Source of the DNA: an uncultured Woeseiaceae bacterium
Lineage (GTDB): Bacteria; Pseudomonadota; Gammaproteobacteria; Steroidobacterales; Woeseiaceae
DNA: 58,436 nucleotides
Direction: 5' to 3'
Assembly (NCBI GenBank): GCA_905480255.1
Contig: CAJQPR010000038.1
Span: 1 to 58,436, forward strand
The notes beneath the pieces were generated by a model, which had not been told where the DNA came from, searched no databases, and saw only the letters and a program-made list of their open reading frames with translations. Shown piece after piece: positions 45,722 to 54,388 of the stretch (positions within the stretch are counted from its first letter, which is position 1; every line of letters starts with the position of its first letter). A program made the position numbers and the translations under genes.

Positions 45722-48388
45722 ATGATGGCCAGCGTATTCCACCAATCGTTTTTGAAATTCACACTGCGAACCGCGGTTGCAGTGTTCGCCTCGGCAGGAA
45801 TCTGTCTGCCGGCAATAGCACAGGATGACGTGCTCATTGAAGAAATCATTGTTTTCGCCACCAAGAGGGCGGCGGACGTTCAGGAGATCCCGGTTGCTGT
45901 GACGGCAATCACAGGCGACGAAATCCAGAATGCTGGTATCAAGGATGTATTCGACCTGCAGCAAAATGCACCCGGCCTCATCGTCGGGCAAAGCCAGACC
46001 GCAACGACATCGAACTTCTCGATTCGCGGCATCGGCACCAGCTCTAACAACTTTGGCCTCGAGTCATCCGTCGGCCTTTATGTCGATGGCGTCTACCGCT
46101 CGCGGCAAAACTCGATGATCAACGAACTTGTCGACATCGAAGCGGTGGAGGTACTCCGAGGTCCACAGGGCACGCTATTCGGCAAGAATACGCCGCAGGG
46201 TGCGATCAACATCCGTACGGTTGCGCCAGATACTGATGACTCGAATGCGTTTGTCGAATTGACCGCAGGCGATTACGGCCTGATGCGACTTTCAGCAGCG
46301 GGCAATTTCTCGCTGACCGACAACACCGCAGTGCGCGCAACATTATTTGGCAGTCAACGTGATGGATACGTCGACGACTTTTACGGCGGCAGCGACGTTT
46401 TCAACGACCGCGATCGATTTGGTGGACGATTACAACTTGCGTACTCGAATAACGATAATTTTGACATGCGCATCATCGCCGACTATTCCGAAATCGACGA
46501 GACATGCTGTGTCGCAGTCGCCCGGGTTGACAGCATTTATGCCAACGCCTACACCAACCCCGCCTCGCCAGTTCCGGGCGGCCTCGTTCCAGGATCAGAT
46601 TTCCTGTTATTCGGCCTGGGCGGCACGGTCTTCTCAGCCAATCCTTATGGTCCGGCAGAGATCGGGCTGGCAACGGCAGTTGCGCAGGGACTTGGGCTAC
46701 CTGGTAACGGCACCATCGTGGGCAGCACGCCTTTCGACGAATACACCGTGGCGCTCAATTCGATGCCAAACTCGACCAGCGAAGACGCCGGCTTGTCCGT
46801 CGAATTTAACTGGGACCTGGCCAATGACATGACGATCACGTCAATCACGGCGTACCGCGCATTCGACACGACCTCCACGATCGACGCAGATTTCACGGAC
46901 TCGCCTTTGCTGAACCGGCAACAGCAGGCACAACAATCTTCAATTTCACAGGAATTGCGTTTGTCAGGCAGTTTTGGTGATGATGATCGCGGGACTTTTG
47001 TGACGGGGTTTTATTACTTTGATCAGGACCTCGACAACCAGCGCCAGACCAACGGCGAGGTATTATTAGGACCTTATCTCGGTGTGGCGCAGCCGGACCT
47101 GACCCTTGTCGCTGGCGGTGTTGATGCACTCAGTGCGGCAACGGGTGGCCTTATCCCGCCATCGGGTACTGCGTTCCCATTCGGTTCGTTTGCCGACGAT
47201 GACGTCAAACAACAACACACGAGCATGGCAGTCTTCGGCCAGGTCGATTTCCCGATCGGTGAAAATTTCCTCCTGACCGTCGGCGCGCGGTATACCGATG
47301 AGCAGAAGGATATGACCGCGAACTTCGTGCAGACCGCGCAGGGACCGCCGCCTGATCTGGATGCCATTCAGGTTGTATTTTGTTCTGCTGATCCCGTTTG
47401 CGGACCGGCGTTCGGCTTGCCGCCGTTCAATCCATTAGATCCGGCTACCCAGGCGATCATCGCACCGTATACAGTTGATGGTTGGGGTACCTACCTGTTT
47501 GCTCCGTTGTCGCCACGTCCTGATATCGACACCAGCCTGGAGGACGATCAGGTCACCGGCACGGCCAAGCTGACCTGGTTCGCCAGTGATTCGACAATGT
47601 TGTACTTGTCTTACGGCGAAGGCTACAAGTCGGGCGGCACGAACACCGACCGTATCAATCCCGCATTCGATGTCCTGTTTGCTGCCGAAACTTCTGAATC
47701 GATTGAACTCGGCATAAAGGCAGACTTCCCGGATGCAAACCTGAGAGTCAACCTCGCTGTCTATGACACGCAGGTCGACAACCTCCAGGCGAACTCCTGG
47801 ACCGGCACCGGATTCAACGTGCAGAACGCCGGTAAAGCGGATACGTCAGGCTGGGAACTGGAAACCTGGTGGTTGCCGACGGACACGCTCTCATTTCAGG
47901 CCTTCTGGGTTCGCAGCGACGCCAAGTACGAAGACTTCCTGCTAGGCACCTGCCAGGACGCCTGGGTGTTTCATAATGGCCAACCTGATCCAGGTAGCGG
48001 CGGGGATATTGACGCCAACATCTGCGACAGAAGTGGCGGCCGCCTGGCATACAACCCGGAAGACACGTTTTTCTTCGCATTTACCAAAGATTTCCTGATT
48101 GGAAACTCATCGGTTTTATTCATTCGTGGTGAGTACTCGTACTACTCGGATACACTTACCGACGGCGACCTCGATCCGCTCACAAATCTTGAAGCCTTCA
48201 GTATTGTCAATGCGCGAATTGGTATGCGTTGGGAAGATGCGGGGACGGAACTTACGCTCTGGGGCCGAAACCTCACCGACGAGCGCTACTACGCAGGCTC
48301 CTTCGATGGTCCAGTGCAGTCTGGCAGGATGAATTCCTACCCGGCCGAACCGATGACTTTCGGCGCGACATTCCGCATGAGCTTCTAA
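45722..48388 (+). CDS. TonB-dependent outer-membrane receptor
   Basis: An 888-residue beta-barrel transporter. The signal peptide ends near LPAIAQ (34). The TonB-box-like EEIIVFATKR is at about 41-50, a plug domain follows (about 55-165, with SIRGIGTSSN, SVGLYVDGVYRSR and VEVLRGPQGTLFGKNTPQGAIN), then the barrel with LSYGEGYKSGGTN and a final Phe (TFRMSF). It resembles the large receptor group common in marine heterotrophs and xanthomonads. Substrate is unknown; siderophore, vitamin or hydrophobic organics are possible. Paired Cys occur in extracellular loops (ETCC, CSADPVC). It is divergent from an acyl-CoA ligase and is followed by a terminator. Confidence 0.95.
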   Translation: MMASVFHQSFLKFTLRTAVAVFASAGICLPAIAQDDVLIEEIIVFATKRAADVQEIPVAVTAITGDEIQNAGIKDVFDLQQNAPGLIVGQSQTATTSNFSIRGIGTSSNNFGLESSVGLYVDGVYRSRQNSMINELVDIEAVEVLRGPQGTLFGKNTPQGAINIRTVAPDTDDSNAFVELTAGDYGLMRLSAAGNFSLTDNTAVRATLFGSQRDGYVDDFYGGSDVFNDRDRFGGRLQLAYSNNDNFDMRIIADYSEIDETCCVAVARVDSIYANAYTNPASPVPGGLVPGSDFLLFGLGGTVFSANPYGPAEIGLATAVAQGLGLPGNGTIVGSTPFDEYTVALNSMPNSTSEDAGLSVEFNWDLANDMTITSITAYRAFDTTSTIDADFTDSPLLNRQQQAQQSSISQELRLSGSFGDDDRGTFVTGFYYFDQDLDNQRQTNGEVLLGPYLGVAQPDLTLVAGGVDALSAATGGLIPPSGTAFPFGSFADDDVKQQHTSMAVFGQVDFPIGENFLLTVGARYTDEQKDMTANFVQTAQGPPPDLDAIQVVFCSADPVCGPAFGLPPFNPLDPATQAIIAPYTVDGWGTYLFAPLSPRPDIDTSLEDDQVTGTAKLTWFASDSTMLYLSYGEGYKSGGTNTDRINPAFDVLFAAETSESIELGIKADFPDANLRVNLAVYDTQVDNLQANSWTGTGFNVQNAGKADTSGWELETWWLPTDTLSFQAFWVRSDAKYEDFLLGTCQDAWVFHNGQPDPGSGGDIDANICDRSGGRLAYNPEDTFFFAFTKDFLIGNSSVLFIRGEYSYYSDTLTDGDLDPLTNLEAFSIVNARIGMRWEDAGTELTLWGRNLTDERYYAGSFDGPVQSGRMNSYPAEPMTFGATFRMSF

Positions 48389-48410
48389 AGAAAGACGACA
48401 TGAACAAAAG

Positions 48411-48435
48411 ACGGGCCTTAGGGCCCGTTTTTTTT
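48411..48435. terminator. Bidirectional intrinsic terminator after the TonB receptor
   Basis: ACGGGCC (48411-48417), loop TTAG, GGCCCGT (48422-48428), then eight T residues on the plus strand. On the minus strand the same hairpin is followed by CTTTTG, a weaker T run, so it could also end the small gene at 48434-48613, whose stop codon overlaps the T tract. Confidence 0.88.
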
Positions 48436-48613
48436 ATCTTGCTCTGCCCGGCCCGGCGATGTACCAGGCGACATGTGCAAACACCGGAAGAAGTATGACG
48501 ACCGCAATCCAGATCGTCTTGCCCCAATGTCCCGCAGAGCTGTGAAATATCCGCCACACCACCCAAATATCCAATAACAGCATCAGAAACCCAACGATAA
48601 CGGCTACTTCCAT
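48434..48613 (-). CDS. Small membrane protein with PLD nuclease N-terminal (PLDc_N)-like fold
   Basis: This 59-codon gene fills most of the gap between the TonB receptor and the cysteine synthase. It begins MEVAVIVGFLMLLLDIWVVW, has a short polar loop with HSSAGHWGKTIW, and a second hydrophobic segment (IAVVILLPVFAHVAWYI), ending PGRAR. Two membrane segments and the loop pattern resemble PLDc_N-domain proteins of about 60-70 residues. Function is unknown. A potential ribosome-binding site (GGGAGTGATCG) precedes the ATG. Its stop lies in the receptor terminator. Confidence 0.75.
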   Translation of the reverse strand: MEVAVIVGFLMLLLDIWVVWRIFHSSAGHWGKTIWIAVVILLPVFAHVAWYIAGPGRAR

Positions 48614-48756
48614 CGATCACTCCCGCATCTTTTTATTACTTGGCTCAACCGGATCTGGTGCATTGTAGACTCTTCTAAATGCGATTGTTTGCGGTAGTAT
48701 TCGGGACAATCTCCGGCACACCGTAGCCGGCAAAATAACAAAAGGAACAAATCGCC

Positions 48757-50250
48757 ATGGGGTATCTATACAGCAATATCCTGGAAACGATCGGCAGGAC
48801 ACCGGTTGTTCGCCTGAATAAGATTGCGCCGGAAGGCATTAACATTTACGTCAAGATCGAGTCGTTCAATCCCATGGGCTCAGTCAAGGACCGGCTCGCG
48901 CTCGGCGTTATTGAAGACGCTGAGAAATCCGGCGCTTTGAAGCCAGGCCAGACGGTCATCGAGGCCACCAGTGGCAATACAGGAATCGGACTGGCAATGG
49001 TCTGCGCCCAGAAGGGCTATCCTCTCGTCGTAACAATGGCTGAGAGCTTCAGTATTGAACGCCGCAAGATGATGCGTTTCCTGGGAGCGAAAGTCGTATT
49101 GACGCCAGCAGCGCTGAAAGGCAGCGGCATGCTCGCCAAGGCAACAGAACTCGCTGAAGAACACGACTGGTTTCTGAGCCGGCAATTTGAAAACGAATCC
49201 AACGCAGATGCACACACCCGCACGACAGGTCCTGAAATACTGGACGACTTCGATGGCGAGAGGCTCGACTACTGGGTCACCGGATTTGGCACCGGCGGCA
49301 CGCTAAAGGGTGTTTCCCGCGTGCTCAAGGCAGAACGGCCAGGCACCAAAATCATCGTCTGCGAACCGGATAATTCACAAATTCTCGGCAGCGGTATTCC
49401 GCAGGAGAGAGATGCCAGTGGCACGCCCTCTGACAGTCATCCCTTCTTCCGCCCCCATCTCATGCAAGGCTGGAGCCCGGACTTTATTCCGAAGCTCACA
49501 GAGGATGCTGCAGCGGCGGATATGATCGATGAGATTGTTCCTGTCAGCGGAGCCGAGGCAATGCGGCTAAGCAAGGCTCTCGCCGCGGAGGAAGGAATAT
49601 TTGTTGGCGTATCTGCCGGAGCGACCCTGGCTGGAGCCATGGAAGTTGCAAAGGTGGCCGACAAGGGATCCACGATTCTCTGCATGCTGCCGGACACCGG
49701 TGAGCGATATCTCTCTACGCCATTGTTCGAGGACATTCCCGAGGACATGACGACTGACGAAATGGATATCTCGAAATCGACGCCGGGCTATCGATTCGAC
49801 GCACCGCCACCTGCGTCACCTGCTGAAGAAGAGGAAGAGGACGTTGCCGCGGCACCGGCAGACGCCGTAAAGTTTCTCGAAGAGACAACTCATGACAAGG
49901 AGTTTCCCGTTGTACTGCTGGCGCTCGAATGGTGCGAGTTTTGCTGGTCCGTACGCAAGATGCTGGCCAAATACGAAATCCCCTATCGGGCGGTCGATCT
50001 CGATTCGGTCGAATACCAGCAGGACAACAAAGGCGGCAATATCCGGGCGGCCATTCGCGAACAAACCGGTTTGAAAACAATTCCTCAAATCTACATTGGC
50101 GGTCAGCACATTGGTGGTGCGACGGAGTTGTTCGATGCCTGCAAAGACGGTTCAATGCAGAAACTGCTGGAGGAAAACGCGGTCTCGTACAACAAAGACG
50201 TTGGCATCGACCCCTACTCTTTCCTGCCAGGTTGGTTGCATTCCCGGTAA
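48757..50250 (+). CDS. Cysteine synthase-glutaredoxin fusion protein
   Basis: A 497-residue two-domain protein. Residues 1-330 are a PLP-dependent cysteine synthase/CBS-type enzyme with PLP Lys44 (GSVKDR), substrate loop TSGNTG (71-76), phosphate loop TGFGTGGT (175-182) and SAGAT (286-290). An acidic, Pro/Ala-rich linker (about 335-370) leads to a glutaredoxin domain (371-475) with CEFC (Cys393, Cys396), cis-Pro in TIPQ (443) and GG (453-454). The ribosome-binding site AAAGGAAC precedes the ATG. The enzyme part would make cysteine from an O-acylserine and sulfide; the glutaredoxin part could keep sulfur or the product reduced. The serine-acyl donor enzyme may be the MetX homologue at 5601-6698. 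Confidence 0.92.
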   Translation: MGYLYSNILETIGRTPVVRLNKIAPEGINIYVKIESFNPMGSVKDRLALGVIEDAEKSGALKPGQTVIEATSGNTGIGLAMVCAQKGYPLVVTMAESFSIERRKMMRFLGAKVVLTPAALKGSGMLAKATELAEEHDWFLSRQFENESNADAHTRTTGPEILDDFDGERLDYWVTGFGTGGTLKGVSRVLKAERPGTKIIVCEPDNSQILGSGIPQERDASGTPSDSHPFFRPHLMQGWSPDFIPKLTEDAAAADMIDEIVPVSGAEAMRLSKALAAEEGIFVGVSAGATLAGAMEVAKVADKGSTILCMLPDTGERYLSTPLFEDIPEDMTTDEMDISKSTPGYRFDAPPPASPAEEEEEDVAAAPADAVKFLEETTHDKEFPVVLLALEWCEFCWSVRKMLAKYEIPYRAVDLDSVEYQQDNKGGNIRAAIREQTGLKTIPQIYIGGQHIGGATELFDACKDGSMQKLLEENAVSYNKDVGIDPYSFLPGWLHSR

Positions 50251-50277
50251 ATTGAGCAGGCCTCGCCGTCTATAGAG

Positions 50278-50742
50278 CTAAAGCCCCTCGAAGAAGTAGA
50301 TTCCGATTGTTTCTGCAATGCAGGCGGGTTTTCTTTCGCCCTCGACCTCAATTTTGACCTCCGAAGTCAGGTGCAATGCACCACCCCGTTTGCGCGCCGT
50401 CAGAACAGTCGCCCTGCCCCGAACCCTGGCACCGTGCGGCACCATCGTATAAAAGCGCACTTTGTTGCAGCCAAAATTGAGCGCACGAGTCAGCGTCGGC
50501 ACTTCGACAAATTTACCGGTTAGCGCCGGAATCAGGGCCAGCGTCAGGTAGCCGTGCGCGATGGTCTTGCCGTCAGGCAACTCCCTTGCAGCCCGCTCTT
50601 TATCTACGTGAATCCATTGAAAATCATCAGTCGCATCTGCGAACTTTTCGATCCTGTCCTGATCGATCAACATCCAGTCGGAAACTCCGACTTCCTGCCC
50701 TATAAGGGCCTGTGCGTCCTCGATTGACCTGATGATGTGCAA
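50278..50742 (-). CDS. MaoC-family (R)-specific enoyl-CoA hydratase-like protein
   Basis: A 154-residue single hot-dog protein. The hydratase motif with catalytic Asp and His is visible in FADATDDFQWIHVD, followed by GKTIAHGYLTLALIPAL and a C-terminal beta-strand region. NodN/MaoC-type proteins hydrate enoyl-CoA or related thioesters; the substrate is not evident. It stands alone on the minus strand, convergent with the cysteine synthase fusion (27 nt gap, no terminator seen) and divergent from mocA. Confidence 0.9.
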   Translation of the reverse strand: MHIIRSIEDAQALIGQEVGVSDWMLIDQDRIEKFADATDDFQWIHVDKERAARELPDGKTIAHGYLTLALIPALTGKFVEVPTLTRALNFGCNKVRFYTMVPHGARVRGRATVLTARKRGGALHLTSEVKIEVEGERKPACIAETIGIYFFEGL

Positions 50743-50851
50743 TACATACTCCGTTTAAAAAATGCTGCAGTGCAAAAAATAACAGAACTCGCATACAGAG
50801 CAAGTTTTCTGTCAATTTGCCGACGCCGCGAATCGCTTATAGAGTGCAGCA

Positions 50852-51430
50852 ATGTCCGGACACGCACTATTCGCCATCGTCCTTGCCGCGGGAAAGGCCA
50901 GCCGCTTCGGCGCTACCAAGCAGCTTGCGAAGATTGACGGTACATCACTGGTGGCGCGGGCAATTCGCAACGCCGAGTCCGTGTGCGGCGATCGAAGCGT
51001 GCTTGTAGCAGGCATGGATTGGCAGGCTGTCGCTGCTGCCAGCGCGCCACTTCGTGGGTACCTGGTCGTCAACAGCGAATACGCGGACGGAATTTCAGGT
51101 TCCCTGAATGCCGGCATTGCTGCCGTCTGTCCTGCCGCGGACGCCGTTCTGCTGATGCTCGCCGATCAGCCGCTCGTTACGACGGAGCACCTTCGAAACC
51201 TGATTGCCGAATGGCACGCGTCCCCGAGTTCGATCATCGCCAGCGCTTATTCGGCAACGACGGGACCGCCAGTGATCTTTCCGCGGAGGTATTTTCCAGA
51301 GTTGCTGTCTGTTGACGGCGATCGAGGCGCGAAATCAGTTCTTGATGCAAATTCAGAACAGGTACTGGTCGTTGAATTTGAAGCTGCGGGTATCGATATC
51401 GATCACCCTGATGATCTGGCCGGGATTTAG
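50852..51430 (+). CDS. mocA: Molybdenum cofactor cytidylyltransferase-like protein (MocA family)
   Basis: A 192-residue nucleotidyltransferase that adds CMP (or GMP) to molybdopterin. The NTP-binding signature LAAGKASRFGATKQL is at 11-25, ADQPLV is the metal-binding region, and GPPVIFPRRYFPEL and GDRGAK are typical of MocA. CMP-molybdopterin serves xanthine-dehydrogenase-type enzymes, none of which is in this window. It is convergent with moaE: the two stop codons overlap by 3 nt. Nicotine-blue-oxidoreductase-like proteins share the fold, but the cofactor neighbourhood favours MocA. Confidence 0.86.
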   Translation: MSGHALFAIVLAAGKASRFGATKQLAKIDGTSLVARAIRNAESVCGDRSVLVAGMDWQAVAAASAPLRGYLVVNSEYADGISGSLNAGIAAVCPAADAVLLMLADQPLVTTEHLRNLIAEWHASPSSIIASAYSATTGPPVIFPRRYFPELLSVDGDRGAKSVLDANSEQVLVVEFEAAGIDIDHPDDLAGI

Positions 51431-51879
51431 GAGCTCACGGCTTCCGGATGGGTGTGGCCATGTTCGGCGCATCGTTCACAGTTCACCCAGCCGGAATGCC
51501 CATCCACGTAATGTTCTTTTTTCCAGATTGGTAGCCGAACCTTGACCTGGTCAATAATAAAACGGCACGCGGCGAAAGCCTCGTCACGATGTGCCGACGT
51601 TACGCCAACCCAGACAGCGCACTCGCCGATGTCCAGAGCGCCTGACCGGTGCACGCATTCAGCGTGCAACAGCGGAAACTTCTCGACTGCCTCCGCAATG
51701 ACCTTTGCTCCCTCGGCAAGCGCCAAAGGCTCATACACTTCGTACTCCAGGCGGAGTACCTGTTCACCTTCGTTGTGATTCCTTATCCAGCCTTCGAACC
51801 CAACATAGGCCCCCGCGGCCGCATCGACCAGTTCGTTACGAAGCTCGTCGGGGTTGATTCGGTCTGCCGTTATTCGCAC
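51427..51879 (-). CDS. moaE: Molybdopterin synthase catalytic subunit MoaE
   Basis: MoaE combines with MoaD to insert sulfur into precursor Z, forming molybdopterin. The 150 residues carry family features: GAYVGFEGWIRNHNEG near the N-terminus, LEYEVYEPLA, HRSGALDIGE, VTSAHRDEAFAACRFIIDQVK and the catalytic Lys in PIWKKEH. The C-terminus adds a CERC and His-rich tail (CAEHGHTH) that could bind metal. It lies 3 nt after moaD and converges on mocA. Confidence 0.95.
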   Translation of the reverse strand: MRITADRINPDELRNELVDAAAGAYVGFEGWIRNHNEGEQVLRLEYEVYEPLALAEGAKVIAEAVEKFPLLHAECVHRSGALDIGECAVWVGVTSAHRDEAFAACRFIIDQVKVRLPIWKKEHYVDGHSGWVNCERCAEHGHTHPEAVSS

Positions 51880-51882
51880 CGC

Positions 51883-52128
51883 TTAACCTCCGGCGACCGG
51901 CGGAAACAGGAGAACGGTATCGCCATCGCTGACTGCCGCGTCCCAATCCGCCATCTGGTCGTTGATGGCCACCTTGCAGTGACCCAGCGGTTCCGCAGAG
52001 CCGTGCCGATGCTGCAGTTTCTTGTAGACGTCAGCGGCAGTGCTGGCCTCGACAGCTATAGTTTCTTTGTCGATCCCGGCATGTTCACGAAATCCGGCGA
52101 AATAACGAACGGTAATATTCTTTGTCAT
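51883..52128 (-). CDS. moaD: Molybdopterin synthase sulfur-carrier subunit MoaD
   Basis: A ubiquitin-like 81-residue protein whose C-terminal Gly-Gly (PPVAGG) is thiocarboxylated and delivers sulfur to MoaE. The beta-grasp fold is apparent (ITVRYFAGFREHAGIDKETI, VAINDQMADWDAAVSDGDTVLLFPP). The ATG overlaps the mobA stop as ATGA, so translation is probably coupled. Confidence 0.93.
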   Translation of the reverse strand: MTKNITVRYFAGFREHAGIDKETIAVEASTAADVYKKLQHRHGSAEPLGHCKVAINDQMADWDAAVSDGDTVLLFPPVAGG

Positions 52129-52718
52129 GATGCGAGGTCTATGTCGGTACCGGCGAGGTCTTCCGGCGTATTGATGTTATGCAATGCGCCAGGATTCGGC
52201 TGAGTCAGCAGGCAGGTCGGCGAGTTGATCAATATCTTGCGCGGGCAATTAAAGCCATCTTTGACAAAGCTGTCGATAATTGCCCTTGAGGCAGGCCGGT
52301 AAATTGCACACAAGGGCTCCGGCATATCATCGACGACGCTGCGAAACGCCGTGGCCGGATGATCAGCCGAAGCGTTTTCCAGAAGATAGTCAATTGTGCT
52401 TTCATCGATATTAGGCAGATCGCATGCCAACACCAGCCAACTGACTTCTGTCTCCATATCCATCGCGGACAGTATTCCAGCGATTGGCCCCATGTCCTCG
52501 TAGCGATCAACAATTTGATCAAAGTCTCTGCGCACCGGGTCATTCTCCTGGCTGGCTGATGTTGAAACAAACACCCGATCAACGTGAGCGGTGAGAAGCT
52601 TTACTGCTCGCCCCAGCTGAGTCTCTCCGCCAGACACCAGCGCTGCTTTGTCGCTGCCCATCCGGCGACTCTTGCCGCCTGCCAGCACCAGGCCATAGAC
52701 CTGCTCAGGCACTGTCAC
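52125..52718 (-). CDS. mobA: Molybdenum cofactor guanylyltransferase MobA
   Basis: MobA attaches GMP to molybdopterin to form the bis-MGD precursor used by DMSO-reductase-family enzymes. The 197 residues show GLVLAGGKSRRMGSDKAAL at 9-27, ACDLPNI as the metal-binding motif, and the C-terminal INTPEDLA. It overlaps moaC upstream by 14 nt and moaD downstream by 4 nt. Together with mocA the window encodes both the GMP- and CMP-type final steps. Confidence 0.93.
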   Translation of the reverse strand: MTVPEQVYGLVLAGGKSRRMGSDKAALVSGGETQLGRAVKLLTAHVDRVFVSTSASQENDPVRRDFDQIVDRYEDMGPIAGILSAMDMETEVSWLVLACDLPNIDESTIDYLLENASADHPATAFRSVVDDMPEPLCAIYRPASRAIIDSFVKDGFNCPRKILINSPTCLLTQPNPGALHNINTPEDLAGTDIDLAS

Positions 52719-53187
52719 GAAAATAGTCCTCTTTACCGCCGGTTTTCGATATCAGCCGTGTCTCACTAATGACAATCTCGTGAGACAGAGCCTTGCACAT
52801 ATCGTAAATCGTGAGAGCCGCAACGCTTGCGCCAGTCAGCGCCTCCATCTCCACGCCGGTCCTGTGATGAACCTTACATTTGCAGTCGACGACGGCCCTT
52901 TGTTGGCTATCCAATTCAATCGTGATCTTACAGTTGTCGAGCCCAAGTGGATGACAGAATGGAATGAGCTCGTGAGTTCGTTTCGCCGCCATGACGCCAG
53001 CAATAACGGCAGTCACGAAAACAGGCCCTTTTGCAGTTTCTATATCACCGTCCGAAAATCTCTGTGCGACGTCCGCCGGAAACTCCACGATAGTCCTGGC
53101 GTGAGCCTCCCGATCGCTCGGCGTTTTTTTGCTGACATCAACCATCGTTGGACGATTGCTCTTATCGACATGCGAAAGCCCGCTCAT
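52705..53187 (-). CDS. moaC: Cyclic pyranopterin monophosphate synthase MoaC
   Basis: MoaC converts the MoaA product 3',8-cyclo-GTP to cyclic pyranopterin phosphate. The 160 residues match the family: MSGLSHVDKSNRPTMVDVS at the start, AAKRTHELIPFCHPLGLDNC with the catalytic residues, and VEMEALTGASVAALTIYDMCKA. It lies 3 nt after moaA, and its end overlaps mobA by 14 nt. Confidence 0.97.
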   Translation of the reverse strand: MSGLSHVDKSNRPTMVDVSKKTPSDREAHARTIVEFPADVAQRFSDGDIETAKGPVFVTAVIAGVMAAKRTHELIPFCHPLGLDNCKITIELDSQQRAVVDCKCKVHHRTGVEMEALTGASVAALTIYDMCKALSHEIVISETRLISKTGGKEDYFRDSA

Positions 53188-53190
53188 CCC

Positions 53191-54252
53191 TTAGCCACCC
53201 ATCCTGTACATTTCGACTTTGTTGACCAGCGGTTTTTCGACCGGTCCCGGTTTACGCAATTCACTGTAGCGATCCTTTCGTTTTAGCCAGACGCGCGTCA
53301 GGATATTTGCAATTGCATCGTCATCCGATCCATCTCTTAGCGCCGTGCGCAAGTCTGTGCCGTTGGTTGCAAACAGGCAGGTATAAAGCGTCCCGTCCGC
53401 GGACAGGCGCGCCCGGCTACAAGAACCACAAAAGGGTTCCGTGACGGATGAAATAAAACCCACTTCACCCTTGCCATCAAGATACTCATAACGCCGCGCC
53501 ACTTCACCCGGATAATTTTTACCGACAGCCCGCACGGGCCACCTGGTCTGGATCATTTTAAGGGTTTCTTTTGACGGTACGACTTGCTCCATCGTCCAGT
53601 CATTGCGATTTCCGACATCCATGAATTCGATAAGGCGGACGATATGCCCTGTGCCGCGGAAACGGTCCAGAACATCGAGGACCGTGTGGTCGTTCACGCC
53701 GCGCTGGACCACGACATTGATCTTTATCGGCGACAGGCCGGCCTGCTCAGCAGCCGCGATGCCAGTAAATACTTTATCGAGATCACCCCGATTTCCGCTC
53801 ATTGAGCGAAAGACTTCCTCATTCAGGCTATCCAGGCTTATGGTGACACGCTGCAATCCTGCCTTTGCCAGGGCTTCGGCAATCGGAGCCAGCAGCACAC
53901 CATTCGTTGTCAGCGCCAGATCGTCAACCCCGTCGAGTTCCGCCAGGCGCCCAACAAGGCTCGCAACCTTTTTGTCGAGCAGCGGTTCCCCGCCGGTAAT
54001 CCGCAACTTCGTTACGCCAAGCCCGACTGCAATCGAAGCAACGCGAAAGATCTCGTCATGGCTTAGACGAGCTGTCTTTGAAAGAAACTGGTAGTCCTCG
54101 GTGTACTCTGATTCCGGCATGCAATAGGGACAGCGAAAATTGCAGCGATCAAGAAGCGAAATCCTCAGGTCCTGCATCGGACGGTCGAATGCGTCTGTGA
54201 CGAATGCATCGCCACCAGCAGACCGCAGATCCTGTTCTCTTCCGTCTTCCAT
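53191..54252 (-). CDS. moaA: GTP 3',8-cyclase MoaA
   Basis: MoaA is a radical SAM enzyme that starts molybdopterin synthesis from GTP. From the ATG at 54250-54252 it has 353 residues; a GTG 39 nt upstream is also in frame. The SAM cluster CNFRCPYC is in SLLDRCNFRCPYCMPE, and the second C-terminal cluster is in EPFCGSCSRARL with a third Cys in LYTCLF. TGGEPLLDKKV, TNGVLL and SLDSL are present. The final Gly-Gly expected for activity is present (MYRMGG). It heads moaA-moaC-mobA-moaD-moaE. Confidence 0.97.
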   Translation of the reverse strand: MEDGREQDLRSAGGDAFVTDAFDRPMQDLRISLLDRCNFRCPYCMPESEYTEDYQFLSKTARLSHDEIFRVASIAVGLGVTKLRITGGEPLLDKKVASLVGRLAELDGVDDLALTTNGVLLAPIAEALAKAGLQRVTISLDSLNEEVFRSMSGNRGDLDKVFTGIAAAEQAGLSPIKINVVVQRGVNDHTVLDVLDRFRGTGHIVRLIEFMDVGNRNDWTMEQVVPSKETLKMIQTRWPVRAVGKNYPGEVARRYEYLDGKGEVGFISSVTEPFCGSCSRARLSADGTLYTCLFATNGTDLRTALRDGSDDDAIANILTRVWLKRKDRYSELRKPGPVEKPLVNKVEMYRMGG

Positions 54253-54388
54253 CGGCGAATTTTGCCCGATTACGACTCGATCTGATACCACCCCGGGGCA
54301 GGAAAGGTCCCGAAAAACTCAGGAAATTCGGTCTTCGGCCATTATACTGTGCTGCTGGCAGGCAGCCCCGGCATAACGAGATGAGCCC

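Noticed and set aside
45460-45828. 122-codon open frame before the TonB receptor
   Set aside because: It overlaps the receptor start out of frame and has no recognisable protein features.
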